A stretch of DNA of 64,000 bases from Streptomyces smaragdinus (GTDB lineage Bacteria; Actinomycetota; Actinomycetes; Streptomycetales; Streptomycetaceae), in assembly GCF_009604385.1 (NCBI RefSeq), contig NZ_WEGJ01000013.1, positions 97,566-161,565 of the forward strand, given 5' to 3'. The notes beneath the pieces are model-generated. The model searched no databases and was not told where the DNA came from. It saw only the letters and a list, made by a program, of their open reading frames with translations. The translations under genes and the position numbers were made by a program. Shown piece by piece: positions 1-8,396 of the stretch (positions are counted from its first letter, which is position 1; each line of letters starts with the position of its first letter).

Positions 1-837
1 TTCTCGGTGCTGCGCTCGGACGGCGCCGGCCGCACCCGCGGCTTCATCCCCGACGGCCAGCTGTGCAGCGGCGGCAACCCGAACTTCACCGGCTACAACA
101 ACACTAACGTGAACTGGCCGGTCACCCATCTGACGGCGGGCGCGAACTGGCAGTTCAAGTACAGCAACTGGGCCGCGCACCCCGGCACCTTCCACATGTA
201 CGTCACCAAGTCGACGTACGACCCGAGCAAGCCGCTGGCCTGGAGTGACCTGGAGGACACGCCGTTCCTGTCGGTCACCAACCCGGCGATGGTCGGCTCG
301 CCCGGCAGCAACGACGGGCACTACTACTGGAACGGCAACCTGCCGAACAAGTCGGGCCGCCACCTCATCTACAGCGTATGGACCCGCTCCGACAGCCAGG
401 AGACGTTCTACGGCTGCTCCGACGTCACCTTCGACGGCGGCAACGGTGAGGTCACCGGCGTCGGCCAGCCCGGCAGCGGCGACCCCGGCGACGGCGACCC
501 GGGCGACGGCGACCCGCCGACCGGCACCCAGACCTGCACGGCCACCCAGCGCACCACCGGCAGCTGGACCGGCGGCTACCAGGGCGAGGTCACGATCAAG
601 AACACCGGCACCGCGCCGCTGCCGAGCTGGATGGTGCACGCGACGCTGCCGAGCGGCGCGCGGATCGACTCCCTGTGGAACGGCACGTACACCCTCTCGG
701 GGACGAACCTGACGGTGCACAACGCCGCCTGGAACGCCACCGTGGCACCGGGCGCGACCACGACGTACGGCTTCGTGGTCCAGGGGGCCGACGCTCCGGC
801 GTCCGCGCCGGCGCTCACCTGCATGACCAGTATGTGA
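1..837 (+). CDS. Lytic polysaccharide monooxygenase AA10 with C-terminal CBM2 (5' end outside window)
   Basis: Secreted copper enzyme that oxidatively cleaves chitin or cellulose. The frame is open to the left edge, so the signal peptide and the N-terminal histidine of the copper brace are outside the window. In the 278 visible residues, the AA10 core (1-150) has the second brace histidine in WAAHPGTF (H60) and the conserved ETFYGCSDVTFDGG end. A Pro/Gly/Asp linker with PGDGD repeats (about 157-175) follows. A family 2 carbohydrate-binding module (about 178-275) has the terminal Cys pair and exposed Trp residues in GSWTGGYQGE, SLWNGTY and NAAWNAT. A GH18 chitinase lies 8.4 kb away, which favours chitin, but CBM2 also binds cellulose, so the substrate is not settled. 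A perfect hairpin follows the stop. Confidence 0.93.
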   Translation, partial: FSVLRSDGAGRTRGFIPDGQLCSGGNPNFTGYNNTNVNWPVTHLTAGANWQFKYSNWAAHPGTFHMYVTKSTYDPSKPLAWSDLEDTPFLSVTNPAMVGSPGSNDGHYYWNGNLPNKSGRHLIYSVWTRSDSQETFYGCSDVTFDGGNGEVTGVGQPGSGDPGDGDPGDGDPPTGTQTCTATQRTTGSWTGGYQGEVTIKNTGTAPLPSWMVHATLPSGARIDSLWNGTYTLSGTNLTVHNAAWNATVAPGATTTYGFVVQGADAPASAPALTCMTSM

Positions 838-846
838 ACCGACGCC

Positions 847-878
847 GTGCCCGGGTCCCCCTCGCGGGACCCGGGCAC
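847..878. terminator. Bidirectional hairpin terminator between LPMO and convergent regulator gene
   Basis: Perfect 13-bp stem (GTGCCCGGGTCCC and its complement) with a 6-nt loop, 10 bp after the LPMO stop and 9 bp before the end of the convergent gene. No U-tract is present, as is usual in Streptomyces. Confidence 0.8.
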
Positions 879-886
879 GCGCGCGT

Positions 887-2797
887 TCACACCGTCCGTA
901 CGAGCCCGCGCAGCCCCACGCGCGCCCCGCTCGCGTACGCCTGTTCGCGCCGGGGCTGCGGCAGGCCCGCCGTCAGCAGCGCCTCGCAGCGGCGGCGGGC
1001 AGGTTCGCGGTACGGGGCCGGGGGGCCGGCCAGGCCCAGGCCGTCGACGGCGCCCAGCAGCCGGGCCGCGCGGATCAGCCGCCCCGTCTCGGCCTCCAGC
1101 ACGGCCAGCTGCTCGGCGGCGCACACGGCGCCGAAGCCGGTGCCGTACGCCAGATGCGTGCGTACCGCCCCCTCCGCCGCGTCGTGGGCGGCCGTCAGAT
1201 CCCCGGCGCCCTGCAGCAGCTCGGACCGCGCCCGCAGCAGCCAGGCCTCGGCGAACGGGTCGTCCGCCACGTCCGGACGCGCCACCTCCCGAGCCTGCGC
1301 CGGGTCGGTGCGGGCCAGGGCGAGGGCGAGGGAGACGCGGATCAGCTCCCGGCCGGGGCCGAAGGGCGTGGTGTCGTCGAGGAGCCCCAGACTCGCGCGC
1401 AGCTCGGGGATGGCCCCGGCGGGGTCGCCGCTCCACAGGGCGATCGCGCCGCGCAGATGCGCCAGCAGGCCCAGGCAGTGGGCGTCGTCGTCCCGGGCGG
1501 CGGACCGCGTCGCTTCGGCGATCAGCCGGGCGGCCGTCGCCGGGGCGCCGCAGTCCAGCTCCAGCCACGCCGACAGCCACAGCGCGCGGGCGGGCGCCGG
1601 GGCGGGCAGCGCGTCGAGCGCCGTACGCAACCGCTCGCGCCCCTCCGCCGCACGTCCGCACACCACCCACAGGAACCACAGCCCCACCGCGACGTCCAGC
1701 GCCGTCCCGGCCTCCGCGGTCGCCGAGCCCGGCGCGGTACGGGGGTCCATCGCCGCCCGCAGATCGGCCAGTTCGGCCAGGGCCAGCTCCCGGGCCTGCG
1801 ACTGCCGCCCCGCCCGCCACCACGCGGCGGCCTGCCACGCCCGGCCCACGAACCACCGCCGGTGATGCAGCAGCAGGGTCTCGTACTCACCCCCGCGCCC
1901 CAGCTCCCGCGCCCCCAGCGCGCGCAGCGCGGCGGGCAGCAGCCGGCGGGAGCCCGCGGCGTCCGGGACCGGGAGCAGGGTGAACGGCGCGATCCGGGCC
2001 AGCGTCGCGCGCACCTCGTCGGCCGCCAGTGCGCCCCAGACGCACACCGCGAGCACGGCATCGTTGTCGAACGCCCCGTGGAACACCGACAGCCGCCGCC
2101 ACAGCAGGCGTTCGGCCTCCGAGCAGCGCCCGTAGGACCGGGCGGCGGACTCGGCCCAGCGCCCGTCGTGGGTGAACGCGTGCTCCATCGCGTCGAGGTC
2201 GCCCGGCGCGGTGTCCGGCCCCGCCAGCCACGCCGACGCCTCCACCAGCGCCGCCGGGATCCCCTGCGCGCGCCGGCACGCCTCGGCCGCGAGCGCCGGA
2301 TGCGCCTCGACGACCGCGTCCGCGCCCGGGTGGTCGGCCAGCAGGGCCACGGCGGGCAGCCGCCGCAGGTCCGGCGTGGGAGCGTCCGGCGCCGGCACCG
2401 CCAGCGGGGGCAGCACCAGCACGTCCTCGCCCGGCAGCCCCAGCGGCCGGTCCGCCACCACCAGCAGCCGCAGCCGCGGGGATACGTCAAGGAGTTCGGC
2501 GACCAGGGCCGGATGGTCCCAGCCGTCCAGCACGAGCAGCGCCTCGCGCCCGCCCGCGAACCGGCGCCGCAGCCGCTCGGCCAGCCCGCCGGTGTCGCCC
2601 GCTCCCGACACCCACACCACGTCGCGTCCGTCGCGCAGCCGGGCCTGCTCGGCGACCTCCCGCCCCAGCCCGGTCGTGCCCACCCCCGGCACCCCCGTCA
2701 GCGTGACCAGCCGGGTGGCGTGCAGGCGCATCAGCACCGCGTCCACCTCGCGGTCCCGCCCCCTCAAGCGCCCGCCACCGGGCGGGACTTCGCTCAT
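887..2797 (-). CDS. AfsR/NB-ARC-like ATPase regulator lacking a DNA-binding domain, degenerate Walker A
   Basis: Resembles the ATPase and helical-repeat part of AfsR/LAL-type regulators (GRDREVDAVLMRL, then a P-loop region, then Walker B LLVLDGW, then Ala/Leu-rich TPR-like helices to the C-terminus). I chose the ATG at 2797 (MSEVPPGG) because GGAGG lies 10 nt upstream; an in-frame ATG at 2860 would add 21 residues. The protein is 636 aa. No SARP/BTAD domain is seen at the N-terminus and no LuxR helix-turn-helix at the C-terminus, so it probably acts through protein contacts. The P-loop reads GVPGVGTT, with Thr where Lys is expected, so nucleotide hydrolysis is doubtful. It is divergent from the Lrp-type gene at 2962. 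Confidence 0.75.
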   Translation of the reverse strand: MSEVPPGGGRLRGRDREVDAVLMRLHATRLVTLTGVPGVGTTGLGREVAEQARLRDGRDVVWVSGAGDTGGLAERLRRRFAGGREALLVLDGWDHPALVAELLDVSPRLRLLVVADRPLGLPGEDVLVLPPLAVPAPDAPTPDLRRLPAVALLADHPGADAVVEAHPALAAEACRRAQGIPAALVEASAWLAGPDTAPGDLDAMEHAFTHDGRWAESAARSYGRCSEAERLLWRRLSVFHGAFDNDAVLAVCVWGALAADEVRATLARIAPFTLLPVPDAAGSRRLLPAALRALGARELGRGGEYETLLLHHRRWFVGRAWQAAAWWRAGRQSQARELALAELADLRAAMDPRTAPGSATAEAGTALDVAVGLWFLWVVCGRAAEGRERLRTALDALPAPAPARALWLSAWLELDCGAPATAARLIAEATRSAARDDDAHCLGLLAHLRGAIALWSGDPAGAIPELRASLGLLDDTTPFGPGRELIRVSLALALARTDPAQAREVARPDVADDPFAEAWLLRARSELLQGAGDLTAAHDAAEGAVRTHLAYGTGFGAVCAAEQLAVLEAETGRLIRAARLLGAVDGLGLAGPPAPYREPARRRCEALLTAGLPQPRREQAYASGARVGLRGLVRTV

Positions 2798-2961
2798 CGC
2801 CCCCGAACCTCCGCAGTCCGACGCAGCCGAAAACCAGTCCCCGTTGTATGACAGCGCCATATACCGGGTCGACCGGATAGGCTCCGGAACCCATGGTGGC
2901 GGCGCGCGCGGGCGCACTACCGGCTTTTGGAGGAGATCCACCGAGGAGAGGACGCGGGCAC

Positions 2962-4062
2962 GTGAAATCCGTCGTCACGGAGGTGGATCTCACACTGATC
3001 GACGCGCTGCGCCTGGCCCCCAGGGCCAGCTGGGCGCAGCTCTCCGCCGTACTGCGGGTCTCGCCGGACACCCTGGCCCGGCGCTGGGCACGGCTGACCG
3101 AACAGGGATGTGCCTGGGCGGGCGCACTGCCGCTGGGGGCGGGCGAGACGGGGCTGTGCGCCGCCTGGCTGGAGGTCGACTGCGTGCCCGGGCAGGCGGA
3201 CGTCACCGCGACGGCGCTCGTCGACGACCCCGGCAATCTGTTCGTCGCGCATGTCACGGGCCGCGCCGATCTGCTGGCCCAGGTGATCCGGCCCGACCCC
3301 GCGGACATCGACCGCTATGTGACCGAGCGGGTGCACCGGCTGCCGGGGGTGCGGGCCACCCGGCTGCGGCTGATCACCTCCGTGTACGGGCGGGTGCCGC
3401 CGGGGCCGCACGGCAGGCTGACGCCGGCGCAGCGGGGGCGCCTCGTCGAGCTGGGGCCGCAGCCGGCGCGCGGCGCGTTCCGGGTGGAGGCGCCCGACCG
3501 GGCCGGGCGGCGGCTGCTGCTGGCGCTGGCCGAGGACGCGCGGCGGAGCGCGGCGGCGCTGGCGGAGCAGTGCGGGCTGAGCGAATCGACGGTGCGCCGG
3601 CGGCTGGAGACGATGGAGCGCGGGCCCGCCTTCCAGTACGTGTGCAAGGTGGCCCCGCGCTACTCGGGGCGCCCCGTGTGGGCGCTGATCGGGGCGCGGG
3701 TGCCGCCCGCCGAGATCCCGACGGCGTCGTCCGCGCTGACCCGGCTGCGCGGCACCCGGACGGTGACGACGGTGACCGGCCCGTACAACCTCGCCGTGTG
3801 CGCCTGGCTGACGTCGCCGGGCGGGCTCACGGACTTCACGCAGGCCGCGACCCGGCTGGTGCCGCGGATGCGCGTCGACGACACCACGATCGCTCTGCGC
3901 CATCGCAAACTCGGCGCCCATGTGCTCTCGGCCGAGGGCCTGAACGAACGATTTGTGCCACCGGATGTCTGGATGGACGCAGAAACGTTCGGGCGGCGGA
4001 TGTCCCCGTCCGTGGCGGGAAACGGGCGCGACGGCGGCGAAAACGGGGATCACCGGGCCTGA
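2962..4062 (+). CDS. Lrp/AsnC-family regulator with two tandem HTH-ligand modules
   Basis: Transcriptional regulator of 366 aa, about twice the usual Lrp length. The first module has an HTH (DLTLIDALRLAPRASWAQLS, about 8-50) and an AsnC-type ligand domain (about 60-150). The second repeats the plan: HTH at about 180-225 (SAAALAEQCGLSESTVRRRLE) and ligand domain at about 230-330. This duplicated form is common in Streptomyces and may act as an intramolecular dimer. I preferred the GTG at 2962, which follows GAGGAG and begins just before the first helix; an ATG at 2893 is also in frame. It is divergent from the ATPase regulator and upstream of the terpene cyclase, so it could control either. 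The ligand is unknown. Confidence 0.85.
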   Translation: MKSVVTEVDLTLIDALRLAPRASWAQLSAVLRVSPDTLARRWARLTEQGCAWAGALPLGAGETGLCAAWLEVDCVPGQADVTATALVDDPGNLFVAHVTGRADLLAQVIRPDPADIDRYVTERVHRLPGVRATRLRLITSVYGRVPPGPHGRLTPAQRGRLVELGPQPARGAFRVEAPDRAGRRLLLALAEDARRSAAALAEQCGLSESTVRRRLETMERGPAFQYVCKVAPRYSGRPVWALIGARVPPAEIPTASSALTRLRGTRTVTTVTGPYNLAVCAWLTSPGGLTDFTQAATRLVPRMRVDDTTIALRHRKLGAHVLSAEGLNERFVPPDVWMDAETFGRRMSPSVAGNGRDGGENGDHRA

Positions 4063-4302
4063 AATCCCGGTGAATTGGCCGGAATTCGTGGGGTGCTCGA
4101 CCGGAAGACTTCTCCCTACCCGTGAGTTCGGCGATTGAAACCTGGGAGATCGAAAACGGTCATGAACGTCGCTGTGGATCACTGAAAGCGTCGTCGCAGG
4201 TCGTGGAGTCATTCATTCCGTTGCATATGCCGGTCCGGTCCGGTCGTTCGAAAATGACCCGGACGTCAGTTCGGAGGGAGTAGCGTGCTGAAGTCGGACG
4301 CC

Positions 4303-4334
4303 TACCTGGGGTAGGGGCATATTCGAGCCAGGTA
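4303..4334. promoter_or_regulatory. Inverted repeat in the 404-bp leader of the terpene cyclase gene
   Basis: The gap 4063-4466 holds no gene that I can support. It contains TACCTGG-N18-CCAGGTA, about 130 bp before the cyclase start. Flanking bases extend the similarity imperfectly (GCC left, AAGCC right). The spacing suits an operator half-site pair better than a terminator. The cyclase start follows CCGAGGAGA. Confidence 0.35.
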
Positions 4335-4466
4335 AGCCTATGGCAAGTCATGAACGGTTATGCGCCATTCGGCAGGGGGAGGCTTCGGGCGACTCGCGTC
4401 ACTTACGGGCTGAAGCCGCGTGCACACGCTCGCAAGTGAAAACGTCCGGAACCGAGGAGACCACCC

Positions 4467-5498
4467 GTGAGCATCGCGCACGAACTGCCCGTGACGATGG
4501 AGATACCGGCGCTCTGGTGCCCCGTCGAACACCGGCTGCATCCCGAGGCCGAGGGCGCGGACGACCGTCTGTTCCTCTGGGCCAGGAAGTTCGACCTGAT
4601 CCGCAGCGACGCCGCCGCGGACCGCTTCTACAACGCCGGCTACGGCTACTTCTGCGCCGCGACCTACCCCCGCGCCCGCAGACTCGACCTGATGTCGGAG
4701 TGGAACGCCTACAACTGGATCCTCGACGACCTCCTCGACGAGGGCCACGCCGACACCACCCACGAGGACCGGATACGCATCTGCCGGGAAGTCCTCGCCC
4801 AGATGCCGCCGGACATGAACGCCCCCCGCCCCACCAGCCCGCTCACCGCGGCGGCCGCCGACCTGTGGGAGCGCTCGGCCCGCCCCATGTCCGTGGCCTG
4901 GCGCAAGCGTTACGTCGCCCACTACGCGGACTGGGTCGGCCAGTCGATGCTCCAGCACGTGCCGGACGAACCGCGGGACGCGGCCAGCCTCTACACCCAT
5001 CTGCGGCGCCGCCGGATCCACTCCGGCTGCGAACTCAGCTTCGACCTGATCGAGACCGGCAACCTCAGCGAGGTCCCCGAGGAGATCACCTCGGTCGACG
5101 CCTACGAGGCGGTCCGCGCGTCCGCCTCCGACGCGATCTGCTGGACGAACGACGTGTACTCCATCCGCAAGGAGACGGCCCGCGGATCGTACGACCATCT
5201 GGTGCCGTTCCTGCTGGACCAGCAGTCCACCGACTGGCCCGGGGCGCTGGCCTCGGCGTCCGCCATGATCGAGACGGCCACCCGGGACTATCTCGCCGCC
5301 TGCCGCGATCTACGGGCGCTGCGCCCGCTGTTCGGGATGCCCGACGAGGCCTGGTCCCGGGTCGAGGACTCGATGAACGACCTCGGACTGTGGATCGCCG
5401 GCAGCCTGCACTGGCACCGGTGGTCGCCGCGCTACTCGGTGGTGGAGACGACCCCCGACGGGCGCACCCCCAGCTACATCGAATGGCACGTGGCCTGA
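4467..5498 (+). CDS. Class I terpene cyclase (bacterial sesquiterpene synthase family)
   Basis: Cyclises a linear prenyl diphosphate, most likely farnesyl diphosphate, after metal-assisted ionisation. The 343-aa protein has all the class I signatures: the Asp-rich DDLLDE (87-92), the NSE triad in NDVYSIRKE (N228, S232, E236), a pyrophosphate-sensor Arg 46 residues before it (R182 in HLRRRR) and the C-terminal RY pair (322-323). Length and motif spacing match single-domain Streptomyces sesquiterpene synthases; it lacks the second domain of geosmin synthase. GAGGAG precedes the GTG start. No P450, prenyltransferase or other tailoring gene is adjacent, so the product may be an unmodified hydrocarbon or alcohol. 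I cannot name it from sequence. Confidence 0.92.
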   Translation: MSIAHELPVTMEIPALWCPVEHRLHPEAEGADDRLFLWARKFDLIRSDAAADRFYNAGYGYFCAATYPRARRLDLMSEWNAYNWILDDLLDEGHADTTHEDRIRICREVLAQMPPDMNAPRPTSPLTAAAADLWERSARPMSVAWRKRYVAHYADWVGQSMLQHVPDEPRDAASLYTHLRRRRIHSGCELSFDLIETGNLSEVPEEITSVDAYEAVRASASDAICWTNDVYSIRKETARGSYDHLVPFLLDQQSTDWPGALASASAMIETATRDYLAACRDLRALRPLFGMPDEAWSRVEDSMNDLGLWIAGSLHWHRWSPRYSVVETTPDGRTPSYIEWHVA

Positions 5499-5596
5499 GT
5501 TGGCCGCGCATCCCGTGGAACACGCCGGGCCGGCCCGCGGGTCGGCCAGCTCCACCACGGGGTGACGACCGAGGCGTGCCGACCGCGGTGTGACAA

Positions 5597-7408
5597 CTAC
5601 GGCGTGACCACGGGGAACGCCGGGTCGGGTGTCTCCAGCAACGACAGCAGGGTGGCCAGCACACCCGGGTCCCCGGTGTGGGCGAGGCCGTCGAGGCCGC
5701 CGCCGGCGAGGACGCCGGGCAGTCGCTCCCGGGTGAGGGTGAGCGTGAGGTCCGCGTCGCCGCCGGGCTCCGCGGGGTGGTGGACCAGGACGCCGTTGGA
5801 CAGGGTCGTGCGGTACGTCTCGTCGGGGGCGGTGAAGGTCCACAGGACGCTCAGGGCGTGGGGCCAGGCGCGGGGGCCGTCGATCCGGATCGCGAGGGCG
5901 TCGAAGAGCTGCTCCACGGTCAGGGCCGTGGCCATGGCGGCGGGGGACACGGGCATCGGGGTGACGCCGGTGCGGAGTTCCCGGGCGGCCGTGAGATAGC
6001 TGTTGCGCCAGGTGCCGCATTCGGCGCCGTGGCCGAGGCGTTCGAAGACGTCGGCGAGGAGTGCGGTGGCGCCGGGGTGGGCGGGGTCGGCGAAGGTGGC
6101 GTGCTTGAGCAGCTGGGCCGCGAAGCGGAGGTCGCCGTCGGCCGCGTAGGCGCGGGCCTTGCCGACGACCGCGTCGACGCCGCCCATGCAGTCGGCGTAG
6201 CGGAGGGCGGACTCGGTGGGCGGGTGCTCCCAGAGGGAGGCGGGGTGGCCGTCGTACCAGCCCATGTAGCGCTGGTAGATCGCCTTGACGTTGTGGCTGA
6301 CGGAGCCGTAGTAGCCGCGCGCGTGCCAGGCGCGGGCGAGTGGCGGCGGGAGCTCGAGCTCCTCGGCGATCTCGGTGCCGGTGAGGCCGCGGTTGAGCAG
6401 GCGGAGGGTCTGGTCGTGGAGGTAGCCGTAGAGGTCGCGCTGCTCCGACAGGAACCGGGTGAGGCGCCCGGTGCCCCAGGTGGGCCAGTGGTGGGAGGCG
6501 AACACGACGTCGGAGCCGGCGGCGTACAGGCCGATCGCCTCGGTGAGGTAGTACGACCAGATCCGGGCGTCGCGGACCAGGGCGCCGCGCAGGGTGAGGA
6601 TGTTGTGCAGCGTGTGGGTGGCGTTCTCCGCCATGCACAGGGCGCGGCGCTCGGGGAGATGGAAGTTCATCTCGGCCGGCGCCTCCGTGCCCGGCGTGAG
6701 CTGGAAGCGGAACAGCACGCCGTCCAGGCCCTCCTCCTGGCCTGTGCGGGTGATCTCCAGGGTGGGCGGGGGCAGGGAGGGCGTGCCGGAGGAGGCGGTG
6801 AAGCCCAGCCCGACGCCGATCAGCCCGCGCGGGCCCGGCTCCAGCCCGGCACCGGTGTGGTAGACGCCGCGGCGCAGCATCGCGGTGCCGGCGTAGACGT
6901 TCTCGGCGACGGCCTGCTCCATGAAGCCCCGCGGGGCGACGATCTCCACGTCGTCGTCCGGGCCGACGACCCCTTCGGTGCCGCCGAAGTGGTCGATGTG
7001 GGAGTGCGTGAACACCACCGCGGTGACCGGCCTCGGCCCCCGGTGCGCGCGGTAGAGGGCGAGCCCCTCGGCGGCGCACTCGGCGGAGATCAGCGGGTCG
7101 ACGACGACCACGCCGCGCTCGCCCTCGACCAGGGTCATGTTCGACAGGTCGAAGCCCCGGATCTGGTACACCCCGCCGGTCACCTCGTACAGCCCGGCAC
7201 GGGCGCACAGCCGGCTCTGCTGCCACAGCCCCGGATGCGCGGTGTCCGGACACGGCTCCCGCAGGAACGCCGTCGCGCCGAAGTCCCACACGACCCGCCC
7301 GTCCGCCGCCGTGACCCGCTCCCGCGCCGGCCGCGCCACCAGCCCCCGGTCGGCGTCCTCGTCGTCGGCACGGTCGGCGGAGTCGGGGTCGGCGTCGGCA
7401 CTGCTCAC
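5597..7408 (-). CDS. Alkylsulfatase of the SdsA1/BDS1 type (metallo-beta-lactamase fold plus SCP2-like domain)
   Basis: Zn-dependent hydrolase predicted to release sulfate from alkyl sulfate esters. The 603-aa protein has the metallo-beta-lactamase motif THSHIDHFGG (134-143), the family-specific second-shell motif AENATHTLHN and a later HHWPTWG. After a helical dimerisation region comes a C-terminal SCP2-like lipid-binding domain (about 480-595), the usual order for this family. The GTG start at 7408 follows GGAGG. There is no signal peptide, so it is probably cytoplasmic, unlike secreted SdsA1. It ends convergently with the terpene cyclase. A sulfate-ester scavenging role is inferred. Confidence 0.9.
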   Translation of the reverse strand: MSSADADPDSADRADDEDADRGLVARPARERVTAADGRVVWDFGATAFLREPCPDTAHPGLWQQSRLCARAGLYEVTGGVYQIRGFDLSNMTLVEGERGVVVVDPLISAECAAEGLALYRAHRGPRPVTAVVFTHSHIDHFGGTEGVVGPDDDVEIVAPRGFMEQAVAENVYAGTAMLRRGVYHTGAGLEPGPRGLIGVGLGFTASSGTPSLPPPTLEITRTGQEEGLDGVLFRFQLTPGTEAPAEMNFHLPERRALCMAENATHTLHNILTLRGALVRDARIWSYYLTEAIGLYAAGSDVVFASHHWPTWGTGRLTRFLSEQRDLYGYLHDQTLRLLNRGLTGTEIAEELELPPPLARAWHARGYYGSVSHNVKAIYQRYMGWYDGHPASLWEHPPTESALRYADCMGGVDAVVGKARAYAADGDLRFAAQLLKHATFADPAHPGATALLADVFERLGHGAECGTWRNSYLTAARELRTGVTPMPVSPAAMATALTVEQLFDALAIRIDGPRAWPHALSVLWTFTAPDETYRTTLSNGVLVHHPAEPGGDADLTLTLTRERLPGVLAGGGLDGLAHTGDPGVLATLLSLLETPDPAFPVVTP

Positions 7409-7557
7409 GGACGGACCTCCAGATCGGCCGGGGACATCCCGGCCCCGCCATCCTCGACCGCCCCCGGCTCCCGCGCCCGCCGGAACTGGGCCGGACGGGG
7501 GAGCGGCCGGGCGGGGACGGCCGGTGGCCCGCCGCCCCCCGACGGCGGGCCCGCCCC

Positions 7558-8319
7558 TCAGTCCCCGCTCAGCTCCCGTCCCGCGAACACCGCGATCGCG
7601 TCCCGCACGAACCGCGCCGTGCCCTCCCCGTGCCGGTCGTAGTTGCGGGCGAAGCGCGGGTCGTCCGCGTACATCTGACCCAGCCCCGTGAACGCCTCCG
7701 CCGTCGGGCGCCGCCCCTGCCAGCCGACGGCGACCCAGTCGTAGTGCCGCCGCACGATCGCCTGGACCTCCGGAGAGTCCGCCGCCCGCCCCTCGGCGCG
7801 GGCCGTCCCGTAGTCACGGGCGATGTCCAGATGCCTCTGCCGCAGCGCCTCCTTGTCCGCCTCCGTGAGCGAACGCCACCAGCGGTCCCCGCTGCGCCAG
7901 GCGTCCTGCCCCCAGCGCTCCGTCACCTCCTGTTCGTACCGCGAGTGGTCGAACCCGTCGAACATCTCCTCCGCCATGAGCGGTTCACCTCGTCCCGTCC
8001 GGTCCAGCGTGGTCCGTACCGAGGCGATCCGGCGCTCCAGCCGCTCCCGCTCCTGCTCGAGCAGGGCCAGATGGGTGCGCAGGGCCGACGGCGTGTCCTG
8101 CTCGCCGCGCAGCACCTCCGCGATCGCCGGCAGGCCCAGCCCCAGCTCCCGCAGGAGCAGGATCCGCTGCAGCCGGACGAGGGAGTCCTCGTCGTAGTAG
8201 CGGTATCCGTTGGCGCCGGTCCGGCTCGGGGGCAGCAGCCCCTTCTCGCCGTAGTGGCGCAGGGTGCGGCTGGTCGTCCCGGCCGCCCGGGCCAGCTCCT
8301 GGATCGACCACTCCGCCAC
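7558..8319 (-). CDS. MerR-family regulator with TipAS-like effector domain
   Basis: 253-aa activator of the TipAL type. The N-terminal winged HTH (EWSIQELARAAGTTSRTLRHYGEKGLLPPSR) is followed by a long dimerisation helix (about 75-115) and a C-terminal TipAS-like helical domain (about 135-250, EVTERWGQDAWRSGDRW and GLGQMYADDPRFARNYD). TipAS domains bind thiopeptide-type or other multidrug ligands. I chose the GTG at 8319, behind AAAGGGG, not the ATG at 8355: the promoter at 8358-8388 would start transcription near 8351, downstream of that ATG. The gene probably regulates itself through the palindrome in its promoter. No drug exporter is adjacent; the upstream PIG-L gene is on the same strand. 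Confidence 0.88.
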   Translation of the reverse strand: MAEWSIQELARAAGTTSRTLRHYGEKGLLPPSRTGANGYRYYDEDSLVRLQRILLLRELGLGLPAIAEVLRGEQDTPSALRTHLALLEQERERLERRIASVRTTLDRTGRGEPLMAEEMFDGFDHSRYEQEVTERWGQDAWRSGDRWWRSLTEADKEALRQRHLDIARDYGTARAEGRAADSPEVQAIVRRHYDWVAVGWQGRRPTAEAFTGLGQMYADDPRFARNYDRHGEGTARFVRDAIAVFAGRELSGD

Positions 8320-8357
8320 CGCGCGCCCCTTTCCCGGTACGACTCGGTACGACAACC

Positions 8358-8388
8358 ACGCTAGAAGTTGACGTTACGTAAAGGTCAA
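8358..8388 (-). promoter_or_regulatory. MerR-type self-regulated promoter with operator palindrome
   Basis: Reading the minus strand, TTGACC (8388-8383) and TAGCGT (8363-8358) are separated by 19 bp, the long spacer typical of MerR-activated promoters. The spacer holds a dyad: TTGAC and GTCAA arms (8368-8388) around a central TTACGTAA. It lies 39 bp upstream of the regulator's GTG. Confidence 0.7.
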
Positions 8389-8396
8389 GCCCCGCC

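Noticed and set aside
5526..5537. CGGGCCGGCCCG palindrome between terpene cyclase and alkylsulfatase
   Set aside because: No loop and short; likely by chance in GC-rich DNA, so not called as a terminator.
5567..5595. TGTCACA on the minus strand near the alkylsulfatase stop, with a GGTC further on
   Set aside because: Spacing is two bases longer than in the six consistent sites, and it points into the 3' end of the terpene cyclase with no gene to serve.
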